Part shown: positions 1 to 8,419 of the stretch, one piece after another | Layout: every line of letters begins with the position of its first letter | How positions within the stretch are numbered: position 1 is the stretch's first letter | DNA from: Myxococcus stipitatus | Lineage (GTDB): Bacteria; Myxococcota; Myxococcia; Myxococcales; Myxococcaceae | Direction of reading: 5' to 3' | DNA: 64,000 nucleotides | Assembly (NCBI RefSeq): GCF_037414475.1 | Contig: NZ_CP147913.1 | Span: 8,024,501-8,088,500 of the forward strand | Program-made: the position numbers and the translations under genes | Notes under the pieces: model-generated | The model's input: the letters and a program-made list of their open reading frames with translations, nothing else | What the model was told of the DNA's origin: nothing | Databases searched by the model: none

Positions 1-2
1 AC

Positions 3-782
3 CGCCCCGTCCTGGGCGACGTCGCGACCATCACCCCGGGCACCGCCCACGGCGAGACACACAACCTGGGGACGATGGCCTTCGCTTCGGTCACCGCGAA
101 CGTCCACGGCAAGGACCTGGCTCAGGCCCGGCGCGATGTCCAGGCCGCGATTGCCTCGCTCGGTGAGCTCCCCAAGGGCGTCAACGTGCAGCTCGCGGGG
201 CTCTCCGTGGTGCTCGACGACACGATGAGCAGCCTGGCGAACGGACTGGTGGTCGCCATCGTCGTGGTCTTCCTGCTCCTGGCGGCCAGCTTCCAGTCCT
301 TCCGGTTGGCCACGGTGGTCCTCACGGCCGTGCCCGCCGTGGTGCTGGGGGCGCTCGGCGCGCTGCTGCTCACCGGCTCCACGCTCAACCTCCAGTCCTA
401 CATGGGCATCATCATGGCTGTCGGTGTCTCCATCTCCAATGGCGTATTGATGGTGGCCAGCGCGGAGCAGCGCCGCAAGGCCGGAGCAGGAGCCCTCCAG
501 GCGGCGCTCGACGGTGTGTCGCTGCGTGTCCGCCCCATCCTGATGACGACGCTGGCGATGCTCGCCGGAATGCTGCCCATGGCCGTGGGGCACGGCGAGG
601 GTGGTGACCAGATGGCGCCGCTGGCGCGCGCGGTGCTCGGAGGGCTGAGCGCCTCCACGCTGGTCGTCTTGTTCGTCCTGCCGCTCGCGTTCGCCTGGGC
701 GCAGGACACCGTCCCCACGACTTCCAAGTCTCTTGATCCTTCCGATGTGGAGAGTGAACACCATGCGATGGGAGCTGTCTGA
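3..782 (+). CDS. RND efflux transporter permease, C-terminal part (5' end outside window)
   Basis: The frame is open from the left edge, so only the last 259 residues are visible. They contain the alternating hydrophobic helices of the second transmembrane bundle of an RND (AcrB/CusA-type) inner-membrane proton antiporter. Typical landmarks are the helix ending ISNGVLMVASAEQRR and the following RPILMTTLAMLAGMLPMA, which sit near the C-terminus of HAE1/CusA-type pumps. The stop is one base before the ATG of the membrane-fusion lipoprotein, so the two are surely co-transcribed. The order permease then fusion protein is the reverse of the usual one, and no outer-membrane factor is seen here. Substrate cannot be told from this fragment. 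Confidence 0.9.
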   Translation, partial: RPVLGDVATITPGTAHGETHNLGTMAFASVTANVHGKDLAQARRDVQAAIASLGELPKGVNVQLAGLSVVLDDTMSSLANGLVVAIVVVFLLLAASFQSFRLATVVLTAVPAVVLGALGALLLTGSTLNLQSYMGIIMAVGVSISNGVLMVASAEQRRKAGAGALQAALDGVSLRVRPILMTTLAMLAGMLPMAVGHGEGGDQMAPLARAVLGGLSASTLVVLFVLPLAFAWAQDTVPTTSKSLDPSDVESEHHAMGAV

Positions 783-783
783 A

Positions 784-1896
784 ATGCGTGCGCGAGCAAA
801 GCGCTGGTCTGTCTTGTTGGCCGCCGGTGGGCTGGTGAGCGTGAGCGCCTGCCGGACCGCCGAGACGCCCGCGAAGGCCGCTGAGACCGCTCGGCCCGTC
901 GCGCGGACCGCCACCGAGACCTTCCGGGTCGAGCCCTCCCGCCTGGAGTCGAACCTGCGGCTGCCGGCCGAGCTGATGGCGGACCAGACGGTGGACGTCT
1001 ACGCGAAGGTGAACAGCTACGTGAAGAACCTCCGCGTCGACATCGGCTCCGTCGTCCGCAAGGGCGACCTGCTGGTGACGCTCGAGGCCCCTGAAATCGA
1101 GGCGCAGCTCGCCTCGGCCAAGGCGCGCCAGGCCGCGATGGAGGCGCTGCACGTCGCGTCGAAGGCGAACTACGAGCGCACGGTGAAGACCAGTCAGACG
1201 GAGGGCGCCGTCGCCCGGGACGCCATCGACCAGGCTCGGGCCAAGGAGCAGGCGGACGCCGCGCAGGTGGTCGCCGCCAAGGCCACCCACGACGAGCTCG
1301 CGGCGATGAAGGGTTACCTGGTCCTGCGCGCGCCGTTCGACGGCGTGGTGACGGAGCGCAACGTGGAGCTGGGGACCTACGTGGGGCCCTCGGGCCGAGG
1401 CTCGAACAAGCCGATGGTGGTCGTGAAGGCGCTCCAGAAGATGCGGCTCACCGTGTCGATTCCAGAGGCCTACAGCCCGTACCTCCGGCTGGGTGACACG
1501 GTGTCGTTCTCCGTGCGCTCACTGCCTGGGCGCGTCTTCACCGCGAGCCTCACGCGAAGGGCGGGGGCCTTGGACGCGGCGCTGCGCTCGGAGCGCGTCG
1601 AGGCGGACGTCGACAACGCGGACGGGGCGCTGCTGCCCATGATGGTCGCGGACGCGCGGCTGACACTCTCCTCGCCAGGGCCCACCGTGGTGCTGCCTCG
1701 CACGGCCGTGGTGGAGAGTGGAATGGGCACCTATGTCCTGCGAGTCCGGGACGGCGCCGCCCGGCGCATCCCCGTGACGCGCGGCCTGCGCGTGGGAGAG
1801 CAGGTCGAGGTCTTCGGCGCGCTGGAGGCGGGGGACGTGCTCGTGTTGAAGGCGACGGAGGAGATGAAGGAGGGGATGCGCGTCGCGGAGGGATGA
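784..1896 (+). CDS. RND efflux membrane-fusion lipoprotein (HlyD/AcrA family)
   Basis: This 370-residue periplasmic adaptor would bridge the upstream RND permease to an outer-membrane channel. The N-terminus is a lipoprotein signal: basic MRARAKR, hydrophobic stretch, lipobox VSAC with the lipidated Cys at about residue 23. A biotinyl-lipoyl-like half motif (VDIGSVVRKGDLLVTLEAPE) precedes an alpha-hairpin of about 60 residues, then the second half-motif (LRAPFDGVVTERNVELG) and a beta-barrel. The ATG at 784 was chosen because it directly begins the signal sequence; an upstream in-frame ATG at 733 lies inside the permease gene. One base separates it from the permease stop. Confidence 0.92.
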   Translation: MRARAKRWSVLLAAGGLVSVSACRTAETPAKAAETARPVARTATETFRVEPSRLESNLRLPAELMADQTVDVYAKVNSYVKNLRVDIGSVVRKGDLLVTLEAPEIEAQLASAKARQAAMEALHVASKANYERTVKTSQTEGAVARDAIDQARAKEQADAAQVVAAKATHDELAAMKGYLVLRAPFDGVVTERNVELGTYVGPSGRGSNKPMVVVKALQKMRLTVSIPEAYSPYLRLGDTVSFSVRSLPGRVFTASLTRRAGALDAALRSERVEADVDNADGALLPMMVADARLTLSSPGPTVVLPRTAVVESGMGTYVLRVRDGAARRIPVTRGLRVGEQVEVFGALEAGDVLVLKATEEMKEGMRVAEG

Positions 1897-1913
1897 CCGC
1901 CGGGACGTGAAGA

Positions 1914-3197
1914 CTACGCGCTCTCCGGCTTGGGCGCGGGCAGGTGGATGCGCACCGTTCGCACGCGCCGGGGAGTCGCCTCCAGCACCTCGAGCTCCAG
2001 GCCATTCTTGGTCTGGAGCTTCGTGCCCGGCTCCGGAATCGCGCCTCCCGCCAGCGCGATGCTCAGCCCCGCCACCGTCGAGTAGTCCTGGTTCTCATCC
2101 AGGTCCAACCCCAGCTCGCGGTTGATGTCGCGGATGGCCGCGCTGCCTTGCACCACCGCCGCCACCGGGCTCTCCCGCGTCACCAGCTCCTCGGGCGTCT
2201 CCGACTCGCTGAGGATGTCGCCCACCATCTCCTCGACCAGGTCCTCCACCGTCAAGAGGCCCACCACGCCGCCGCGCTCGTCCACGACGATGGCCAGTTG
2301 CATGCGCCGCCGCTGGAGCTCCTTCAGCGCGTCCATGGCCCGCATCGTCTCGACGAGGAAGAAGGCCGGCCGCGTCACGTCCTCCAGGACGATGAGGTGC
2401 CCCTCCCAGGCCACGCCGAGCAAATCCTTGGCGATGACGTAGCCGACGATGTTGTCCATCGTCCCCTCGAACACCGGCATCCGCGAGTGCCCGTGCTCCA
2501 GCAACGTCCGGCGAATCTCGTCCGCGCTCGCGTGCCGGCGCAGCGCGATGATGTGCTCGCGCGTCACCATCAGCTCGCCCACCGTGAGCTCGCCCATCTC
2601 GAAGGCCCGCGCCGCAATCTCCCCGGCCCGAGGGTCCAACGAGCCCTGCTTCGCGGCCTCCTCCACCAGCGCTTGCAGCTCCTCCGCCGACAGCCGGCTC
2701 TCGCTGAAGTTCGTCCGGTCTCCGAAGAGCCGCAGCACCACGTTGGAGCTCGCCGTGAGGAACCACACCACCGGCCGCATCAGCCACGACAGCCCCCGCA
2801 GCGGAGGGCCGATGAGCAGCGCGTAGCGCTCCCCAGCCCGCAGCGCGAGCGACTTGGGCACCAGCTCTCCCAGCACCAGCGACAGGTAGGACACGATGAC
2901 GACGACGCCGGCCAGGGCCACCTCGTCCGCCGTCTGCTCGGGCAGCCCCAGGCCTGTCAGCAGGGGCGCCAGTCGGTTGGCGATGCTCGCGCCACCGAAG
3001 GCCGCGGCCGTCGCGCCGATGACGGTGATGCCAATCTGCACCGTCGCGAGAAACCGCTCCGGGTCCGCGCGCAGGGCCTCCACCGCCTTCGCGGAGCCGC
3101 TTCCCTGTTCCACCAGCTCCTTCAGCCGCGTGCGGCGCAAGGAGATGACCGCGAGCTCCGCCCCGGCGAACACACCGTTGGCGAGGACAAGCAACAA
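1914..3197 (-). CDS. CNNM/CBS-domain membrane protein (hemolysin C/CorC-like)
   Basis: About 427 residues: an N-terminal CNNM transmembrane domain (roughly residues 1-190, helices around VVVIVSYLSLVLGELVPKSL), a CBS pair (about 205-325, with LMVTREHI and VVDERGGVVGLLTVEDLVEE) and a C-terminal CorC_HlyC domain (about 340-420). The family is linked to magnesium/cobalt efflux, although the old annotation is hemolysin. The start is unclear. The first conventional codon is TTG at 3197, but in-frame upstream codons (to the stop at 3246-3248) read VIVTELLII, which looks like the missing start of the first helix. No ATG or GTG exists there, so a CTG, ATC or the TTG must serve. Convergent with the efflux genes. 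Confidence 0.87.
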   Translation of the reverse strand: MLLVLANGVFAGAELAVISLRRTRLKELVEQGSGSAKAVEALRADPERFLATVQIGITVIGATAAAFGGASIANRLAPLLTGLGLPEQTADEVALAGVVVIVSYLSLVLGELVPKSLALRAGERYALLIGPPLRGLSWLMRPVVWFLTASSNVVLRLFGDRTNFSESRLSAEELQALVEEAAKQGSLDPRAGEIAARAFEMGELTVGELMVTREHIIALRRHASADEIRRTLLEHGHSRMPVFEGTMDNIVGYVIAKDLLGVAWEGHLIVLEDVTRPAFFLVETMRAMDALKELQRRRMQLAIVVDERGGVVGLLTVEDLVEEMVGDILSESETPEELVTRESPVAAVVQGSAAIRDINRELGLDLDENQDYSTVAGLSIALAGGAIPEPGTKLQTKNGLELEVLEATPRRVRTVRIHLPAPKPESA

Positions 3198-3272
3198 GAT
3201 GATGAGCAGCTCCGTGACGATGACGGCCCTCCCTTCAGGAGCCCTCTACCGTATCCTTTGAGGTCCAGCGGC

Positions 3273-3698
3273 TCACTCACCAAGTGATTGCAAGAGGAGA
3301 GACAGTTGGTCCCGGCTGGCGCCCTTGGGGAGGTAGTAGTGGGGACCGGACATCAGGGCCTGTCCCACGTCCTGGGCCGCGGCCGAGGTCAGGAACACCA
3401 CGCGCGTTTGTGACCCACGCGGAAGGTGTTCCACGACCTCCAGGCCGCTCATGCCTGGCATGTTGAGGTCCAGCAGCATGACCTCGAAGCGCTCTCCGCG
3501 CCGCAGGCTCTCCAACGCCTCCAGCCCGTCCGCCGCCTCACAGGCTTCATACCCCAGGTCCTCCAGGCTGAGCCGAAGGAATTCCCGCCAGTCCGCGTCG
3601 TCATCGACGACCAGGACTCTTTTCGCGCATTCGTCCGCGTCCAGTCGCGCCAAGCATCCTCCCGACACGGGGAGAACCTCCCTGCGCACCCCCGGCAT
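3273..3698 (-). CDS. Stand-alone response regulator receiver protein
   Basis: A 141-residue protein consisting of one receiver (REC) domain after a 25-residue N-terminal extension. The acidic pocket is in VLVVDDDAD, the phosphoacceptor Asp is in LLDLNMPGMSG, the Thr/Ser switch is in VVFLTSAA and the conserved Lys is in LPKGA. No output domain follows, so it would act through protein contacts, as CheY-like or phosphorelay proteins do. No kinase gene is adjacent. The ATG at 3698 lacks an obvious ribosome site, and a later start just before the beta-1 strand is possible. Confidence 0.85.
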   Translation of the reverse strand: MPGVRREVLPVSGGCLARLDADECAKRVLVVDDDADWREFLRLSLEDLGYEACEAADGLEALESLRRGERFEVMLLDLNMPGMSGLEVVEHLPRGSQTRVVFLTSAAAQDVGQALMSGPHYYLPKGASRDQLSLLLQSLGE

Positions 3699-3746
3699 TC
3701 ACGACCCGGGAAGACAGGCTCATGCTCGCGGAGCGAGGAAGCAGCC

Positions 3747-4598
3747 TCAGAACAGCGCCAGGCCCAACTGCGTCACCAGATACTGCAGCGCGGGCCGCAC
3801 GTTGTGACTGGCCGTGCGAGGGCGCACCGGCTGGGCCGAGTGGTACCACTCGGGCTCGCCCACCAGCCGGCCTTCCGAGTGGCGGAACAGCCGGAAGCGC
3901 CCCAGGTCCGTGGAGCTGCCCGCGTTGCACACCCGCAGGGCGCGGCCCCGCACCGGGTCCAGGACGGATTCTCCCGGACGGTGGCGGTGGCCGTGCAGCA
4001 CCAGGTCGCACCGGCCCTGGATGCGCTTGACGAGCTCCGCGCCCAGCGACAGCTCCGACGCGTGGGGCCAGCCCATCCGCGAGGCCAGCCGCTCCGGGAA
4101 GCTCTCCTCGGGCAAGGGCAGCACGTGGTGATGCACCAGCACCGCCACCAGCGCGTCACGCGGCGCGGCATTCAGCGCGCACTCCACCTTCTCCACCGTG
4201 TCGCGGGAGAGGGTGCCGTGGCTCGCGAAGTAGTTGCGGTTGTGGTCGCCGGTGGAGTCCACGCAGACGAAGTAGAGCCCGGGGCCGCGCACGGTGCGCA
4301 CCTTGAGGCCATCCATCCACCCGCGCCCCACGTCGTTGCCGGGGCGGTCATGGTTGCCGGGGATGAAGGTGAGGCGGCCCACGTCGAGCAGGGGAGAGAA
4401 GATGTCGAGGAATCGACGGTACTCCTCGCGCAAGCCCTGGTGCGTCAGGTCTCCCGTCACCACCACATGGTCGGCGCCGCACTCCGTCAGCGCCTTCATC
4501 AGCGCGCGTGCCGAGGTGTCACTCGTGACGCTCAGGTCCAGGTGCAGGTCCGACAGGTGCGCCAACGTCCGGATGGGCATGCCCGGCAAGGTAGGCAT
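3747..4598 (-). CDS. Calcineurin-like metallophosphoesterase
   Basis: A 283-residue cytoplasmic phosphoesterase with the complete dimetal motif set in order: SDLHLD (D-x-H), VVTGDLTHQG (GD), FIPGNHDRPG (GNHD), LVHHHVLP (H) and LHGHRHRPG (GHxH). The layout matches the 3',5'-cyclic-nucleotide phosphodiesterase/YfcE-like branch, but the substrate cannot be assigned. The start at 4598 (MPTLPG) has an AAGGTG ribosome site; ATG at 4580 (MPIRTLAHLSD) is an alternative that keeps the whole domain, and a TTG at 4640 extends the frame without recognisable sequence. Confidence 0.88.
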   Translation of the reverse strand: MPTLPGMPIRTLAHLSDLHLDLSVTSDTSARALMKALTECGADHVVVTGDLTHQGLREEYRRFLDIFSPLLDVGRLTFIPGNHDRPGNDVGRGWMDGLKVRTVRGPGLYFVCVDSTGDHNRNYFASHGTLSRDTVEKVECALNAAPRDALVAVLVHHHVLPLPEESFPERLASRMGWPHASELSLGAELVKRIQGRCDLVLHGHRHRPGESVLDPVRGRALRVCNAGSSTDLGRFRLFRHSEGRLVGEPEWYHSAQPVRPRTASHNVRPALQYLVTQLGLALF

Positions 4599-4661
4599 TG
4601 CATGCGGCACCTTCACGTCCCCCCGGTGAAAGCGTCGCAAGCGTGATGAAACAGCTGTGCA

Positions 4662-5870
4662 TCACCCGGCGACCCACTCGTCCCGAGGTGCCAGCGGCGC
4701 GTTGACCGTGGACATGGACACGCGCGGAGGGAGCAGACGCGTCCCGGGACCGACGCGCAGTCGCGTGCCGCGCCAGTCCACCGTGCGGAAGAAGACGCCG
4801 TGCCACCACGCGACGAACAGCAGCGCGTCCTTGGCCAGCACCGCGGGAGCGCAGCGCCAGGACACCGGCTGCGGGCGCAGCGCGCGGAACGCCGCCAGGT
4901 CCACCACCACCTTGCCCAGGACAATGGCCAGGGCCAGGGCCGCCGACTCCGGGGTGGGGCTCAAGAGCGCGCCCAGCACGGCCAGCGGGGTGGGGTTGAG
5001 CAGCGCCTGCGCCACGTAGGTGGGCGGCGTCACCGCCGTCCGGTGGATGACACTCCAGCGCAGGTAGCGCTGGAAGAAGGCGCGCACGCTCTTCTCCAGG
5101 GACACGTTGAAGACGGGCGTACACGCCACATGCACACGCCGGCCCAGCTTGCGCGTCACCCACTGGCCAATGACGTAGTCCTCCGCCAGCACGTCGCGCA
5201 CCGAATAGAAGCCGCCCAGCGCCTCCACGTCCGCGCGGCGCAGCGCCATGGACTTGCCCACGACGATGTCCTGGTCCGCGAAGCGCTTGGCGCCAATCAT
5301 CCCCGCCGCCGCGCTGGACGTCAGGTAGAGGTTGTCCAGCAGTGAGCCGAAGGTTCGCTCGCCCATGCCAGCGACGGGGTGCGTGACGCAGCCCACCGTG
5401 GGGTCCGCGAAGCCCGCGGCAATCTCCTCCAGATAGCCGGGCGCCACCCGCGTGTTGCTGTCGCTGATGACCAGGAGGTCGTAGCGGGCCCGGTCCGCCA
5501 GGGTGATGAGCTGGTTCACCTTGGGGTTGAGGCCCGGCGCGCCTTCCTGCAGCTCCAGCCGCATGATGCCGGGCCAGCGGCGCACCGCTTCCTTCGCCAC
5601 CGCGTAGGCCGCGTCGCGCGTGTCCTTGACGCCCAGCACCACCTCGTACTCACCCGGATAGTCCAGGCGGGCGAAGTGCTTGAGGTTCGCCTCCAGGTCA
5701 TCGTCCGCGCCGCACAGGGGCTTGAGGATGGAGATGCCCGGCCACGCCATGCCCGCGGGGAGGGCCCGAGGCCGCTCACGCCGGTGGCGGAGCACGAGCA
5801 CGTACTGGATGACGAGTGCGGTGAGGCCGAACGAGGCAGCGAAGAGGAGGAGGGCGGAAGCAAGCGACAT
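4662..5870 (-). CDS. Ceramide glucosyltransferase-like glycosyltransferase (GT21/HpnI-like)
   Basis: A 402-residue inner-membrane glycosyltransferase. One N-terminal helix (about residues 4-26) is followed by a cytosolic GT-A domain beginning SILKPLCGADDDLE, with the D1, D2 (VISDSNTRV) and D3 (AEDYVIG) aspartates and a C-terminal RYLRW form of the QxxRW signature. Two or three hydrophobic helices follow at about 275-360. These features are those of ceramide glucosyltransferases and the related bacterial HpnI family, which transfer a sugar from a UDP donor to a lipid. Myxobacteria make sphingolipids, so a lipid acceptor is plausible, but this is inference. No hopanoid gene is next to it. Confidence 0.85.
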   Translation of the reverse strand: MSLASALLLFAASFGLTALVIQYVLVLRHRRERPRALPAGMAWPGISILKPLCGADDDLEANLKHFARLDYPGEYEVVLGVKDTRDAAYAVAKEAVRRWPGIMRLELQEGAPGLNPKVNQLITLADRARYDLLVISDSNTRVAPGYLEEIAAGFADPTVGCVTHPVAGMGERTFGSLLDNLYLTSSAAAGMIGAKRFADQDIVVGKSMALRRADVEALGGFYSVRDVLAEDYVIGQWVTRKLGRRVHVACTPVFNVSLEKSVRAFFQRYLRWSVIHRTAVTPPTYVAQALLNPTPLAVLGALLSPTPESAALALAIVLGKVVVDLAAFRALRPQPVSWRCAPAVLAKDALLFVAWWHGVFFRTVDWRGTRLRVGPGTRLLPPRVSMSTVNAPLAPRDEWVAG

Positions 5871-6009
5871 GCGCGGGCGGTCCCCAGGGCTGGCGCGCGG
5901 TCATCGCGCGACCTGGGTGCCACGCTAGGGGGCCCTCGCGTCAGCCTCGCGGAGCCCCCGGGTCGCCTGGGCCAATTCCGGGTGACAGCGCCGTGAAACC
6001 GCGCCGCCC

Positions 6010-6696
6010 TCAGTCGCCCAGGTTGCGGCTGCGGGGATGGCGGATGTCCTTGCCCCGCACCATGTAGACGACCATCTCCGCCACGTTCATCGCGTGGTCG
6101 CCGATGCGCTCCAGGTGCTTGGCGATGAACATCAGCGCCGTGGCCCGGCGGATGTTCTTGGAGTCCTCCATCATGTACGCTAGCAGCTCGTTGAAAATCT
6201 TGAGGAAGAGCGCGTCCAGCAGGTCATCGCCCTGGAGGACCTCCTCCGCCTTCGTCGCGTCGCCGGAGACGAAGGCGTCCAGCGAGCGCTTCACCTGCTG
6301 CTGCGCCAGCTCCGCCAACCGGGGCGTGTCCACGTACGGGGCCAGCGGGGGGACCTGGTTCAGGTCCATGGAGCGCTCGGCGATGTTGACGGCCAGGTCG
6401 CCAATGCGCTCCAGGTCCGTGACGATTTTCAGCGCCGTGGTGATGAGGCGCAAATCACTGGCGGCCGGCTGGCGCAGCGCGAGGATGCGGCGGCACAGCT
6501 CGTCCACCTCGATTTCCAGCCGGTTCACGTCCTTGTCCGCGTGGACGACCTTCTCCGCCAGGGCGCTGTCTCGCTCCGTCAGGGCCAGCATGCTCTGAGC
6601 GATGAGGCCCTCCACCTTCGCCCCCATCGCGAGCAACTTCTCGCGCAGGTCCCTCAGGTCCTGCTCGAAGGCCTTGTCCGTGTGCGTCAGGGGCAT
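6010..6696 (-). CDS. phoU: Phosphate uptake regulator PhoU
   Basis: A 228-residue all-helical protein with two PhoU repeats; each carries an ExxxD-type metal motif region (TDLERIGDLAVNIAERS near residue 95 and KHLERIGDHAMNVAEMV near residue 200). PhoU damps PhoR signalling and Pst uptake when phosphate is plentiful. The ATG at 6696 was chosen because AAGGGA lies just upstream and the sequence MPLTHTDKAFEQDL matches normal PhoU starts; a GTG overlapping the pstB stop is also possible. It is the last gene of the pst operon. Confidence 0.95.
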   Translation of the reverse strand: MPLTHTDKAFEQDLRDLREKLLAMGAKVEGLIAQSMLALTERDSALAEKVVHADKDVNRLEIEVDELCRRILALRQPAASDLRLITTALKIVTDLERIGDLAVNIAERSMDLNQVPPLAPYVDTPRLAELAQQQVKRSLDAFVSGDATKAEEVLQGDDLLDALFLKIFNELLAYMMEDSKNIRRATALMFIAKHLERIGDHAMNVAEMVVYMVRGKDIRHPRSRNLGD

Positions 6697-6719
6697 CGCC
6701 GCCCATCCCTTCTCTTCGC

Positions 6720-7496
6720 TCACCCGAACTTCCCGGTGACGTAATCCTCGGTGCGCTTCTCGCGAGGGTTGGTGAAAATCTGCTCGGTGGGCCCGCATTC
6801 CACCAGCTCGCCCATGTAGAAGAAAGCCGTCCTGTCGCTCACCCGCGCGGCCTGTTGCATGTTGTGGGTGACGATGGCGATGGTGTACGTCGCCTTCAGC
6901 TCGTGGATGAGCTCTTCAATCTTCGCCGTGGCGATGGGGTCCAGGGCGCTCGCGGGCTCGTCCATCAGCAGCACCTGCGGCTCCACCGCCATGGCGCGGG
7001 CGATACACAGCCGCTGCTGCTGGCCGCCGGACAGGCCCAGCGCGCTCTCGTGGAGGCGGTCCTTCACCTCGTCCCAGAGGGCCGCGCCGCGCAGGGACTT
7101 CTCCACGCGCTGGGACAGCTGCTGCTTGTCCTTCATGCCCCCCACGCGCAGGCCGTAGGCCACGTTCTCGAAGATGCTCTTGGGGAACGGATTGGACTTC
7201 TGGAAGACCATGCCCACGCGGCGGCGCAGGTCCACCACGTCCACGCTGCGGTCGTGGATGTCCGTGTCGTCCAGGAGGATGGTGCCGGTGTGGTTTGCGC
7301 CCGGAATCAAGTCATTCATCCGGTTGAGCGAGCGCAGGAAGGTGGACTTGCCACAACCCGACGGACCGATGAGGGCGGTGACGCGCCGGTCCAGGATGGC
7401 CAGGGAGACCTTCTTGATGGCCTCCTTGGTGCCGTAGCGGAGGGTCAGCTCTCGCGCCTCCATCTTGGGGCGGGGGGCATTCGGAGAAAGGGACAT
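6720..7496 (-). CDS. pstB: Phosphate ABC transporter ATP-binding protein PstB
   Basis: A 258-residue ATPase energising phosphate import through PstCA. Walker A is GPSGCGKST (residues 44-52), the Q-loop is in VFQKSNPFP, the signature is LSGGQQQR, Walker B is VLLMDEPASALDP and the switch His is in IVTHNMQQA. NPFPKSIFENVAYGLR and the RSVDVVDLRRRVGMVFQ region are PstB-specific. The ATG at 7496 begins MSLSPNAP; longer versions of this frame run into pstA and are not real. It lies 11 bases after pstA and 23 before phoU. Confidence 0.97.
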   Translation of the reverse strand: MSLSPNAPRPKMEARELTLRYGTKEAIKKVSLAILDRRVTALIGPSGCGKSTFLRSLNRMNDLIPGANHTGTILLDDTDIHDRSVDVVDLRRRVGMVFQKSNPFPKSIFENVAYGLRVGGMKDKQQLSQRVEKSLRGAALWDEVKDRLHESALGLSGGQQQRLCIARAMAVEPQVLLMDEPASALDPIATAKIEELIHELKATYTIAIVTHNMQQAARVSDRTAFFYMGELVECGPTEQIFTNPREKRTEDYVTGKFG

Positions 7497-7507
7497 GGAG
7501 GAGACCG

Positions 7508-8419
7508 TCAGTGGGCGCCCGCGGCCTTGCGGCGCGTTCGCGTGCGGATGATGACCGCGACGAGGTTGAGGGCGAAGGTGAGCATCAGCAGCACCAGCAC
7601 CGTCGAGTACAGCAGGGGACGGGTGGCCTCCACGTCCGGCGACTGGGTGGCCATCACGTACGTGTGGTAGCCCAGGTGCATGAACTGTGAATTGAGGTGC
7701 GTGGGCAGGTCCGGCAGGAAGTAGGCCGCGCCCGTGAAGAGGATGGGCGCCACTTCCCCCGCGCCTCGGGAGATGGCCAGCACCGCGCCCGTGAGGATGC
7801 CGGGCAGCGCCCCCGGGAGCACCACCCGCGCCAGCGTCTGGGATTGCGTGGCGCCCAGCGCGAGGCTCGCGGTGCGGTGGTCCATGGGCACCGCGCGCAG
7901 CGCCTCCTCGGTGGAGACGATGACCACGGGCAAGGTCAGCACCGCCAGGGTGAGGGCCGCCCACAAGAGGCCCGGCTGCGCCCAGTACATCTCATCATGG
8001 CCGAACGCGCGGTCCATGCCCTGGCCCACGAAGAGGATGAAGAAGCCCAGGCCGAACAGGCCGAAGACGATGGAGGGCACACCCGCCAGGTTGACCACGG
8101 CCACGCGCACCAGGCGCGCGAAGAGCGAGTGGGGCGGCGCGTACTCGTGCAGGTACACCGCCGTCATCACGCCCACCGGCATCACCGCCACCGTCATCAG
8201 CAGCGTGAGCGCGGCGGTGCCGAAGATGGCGGGGAAGATGCCGCCGCCCATCATCCCGTCCGAGGGCGGTTGGGAGAGGAACGTCCAGGTGACGCCCGCG
8301 GCCCCGTTCTCCGCGATGTTGAAGAGGATGATGGCCAGCACCGCCACGATGACGAAGGCGGCCAGGGCCGTGAGCGACGTGAGCGTCAGGCCCACGGCTC
8401 GGCGGGTTCCCGGCGTCAT
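7508..8419 (-). CDS. pstA: Phosphate ABC transporter permease PstA
   Basis: A 303-residue inner-membrane permease with about six helices and the binding-protein-dependent transport (BPD) EAA region around TEEALRAVPMDHRTASLALGATQ, a PstA-type sequence. It pairs with PstC to form the phosphate channel. Its ATG overlaps the pstC stop in an ATGA (8416-8419), which indicates translational coupling. Confidence 0.96.
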   Translation of the reverse strand: MTPGTRRAVGLTLTSLTALAAFVIVAVLAIILFNIAENGAAGVTWTFLSQPPSDGMMGGGIFPAIFGTAALTLLMTVAVMPVGVMTAVYLHEYAPPHSLFARLVRVAVVNLAGVPSIVFGLFGLGFFILFVGQGMDRAFGHDEMYWAQPGLLWAALTLAVLTLPVVIVSTEEALRAVPMDHRTASLALGATQSQTLARVVLPGALPGILTGAVLAISRGAGEVAPILFTGAAYFLPDLPTHLNSQFMHLGYHTYVMATQSPDVEATRPLLYSTVLVLLMLTFALNLVAVIIRTRTRRKAAGAH

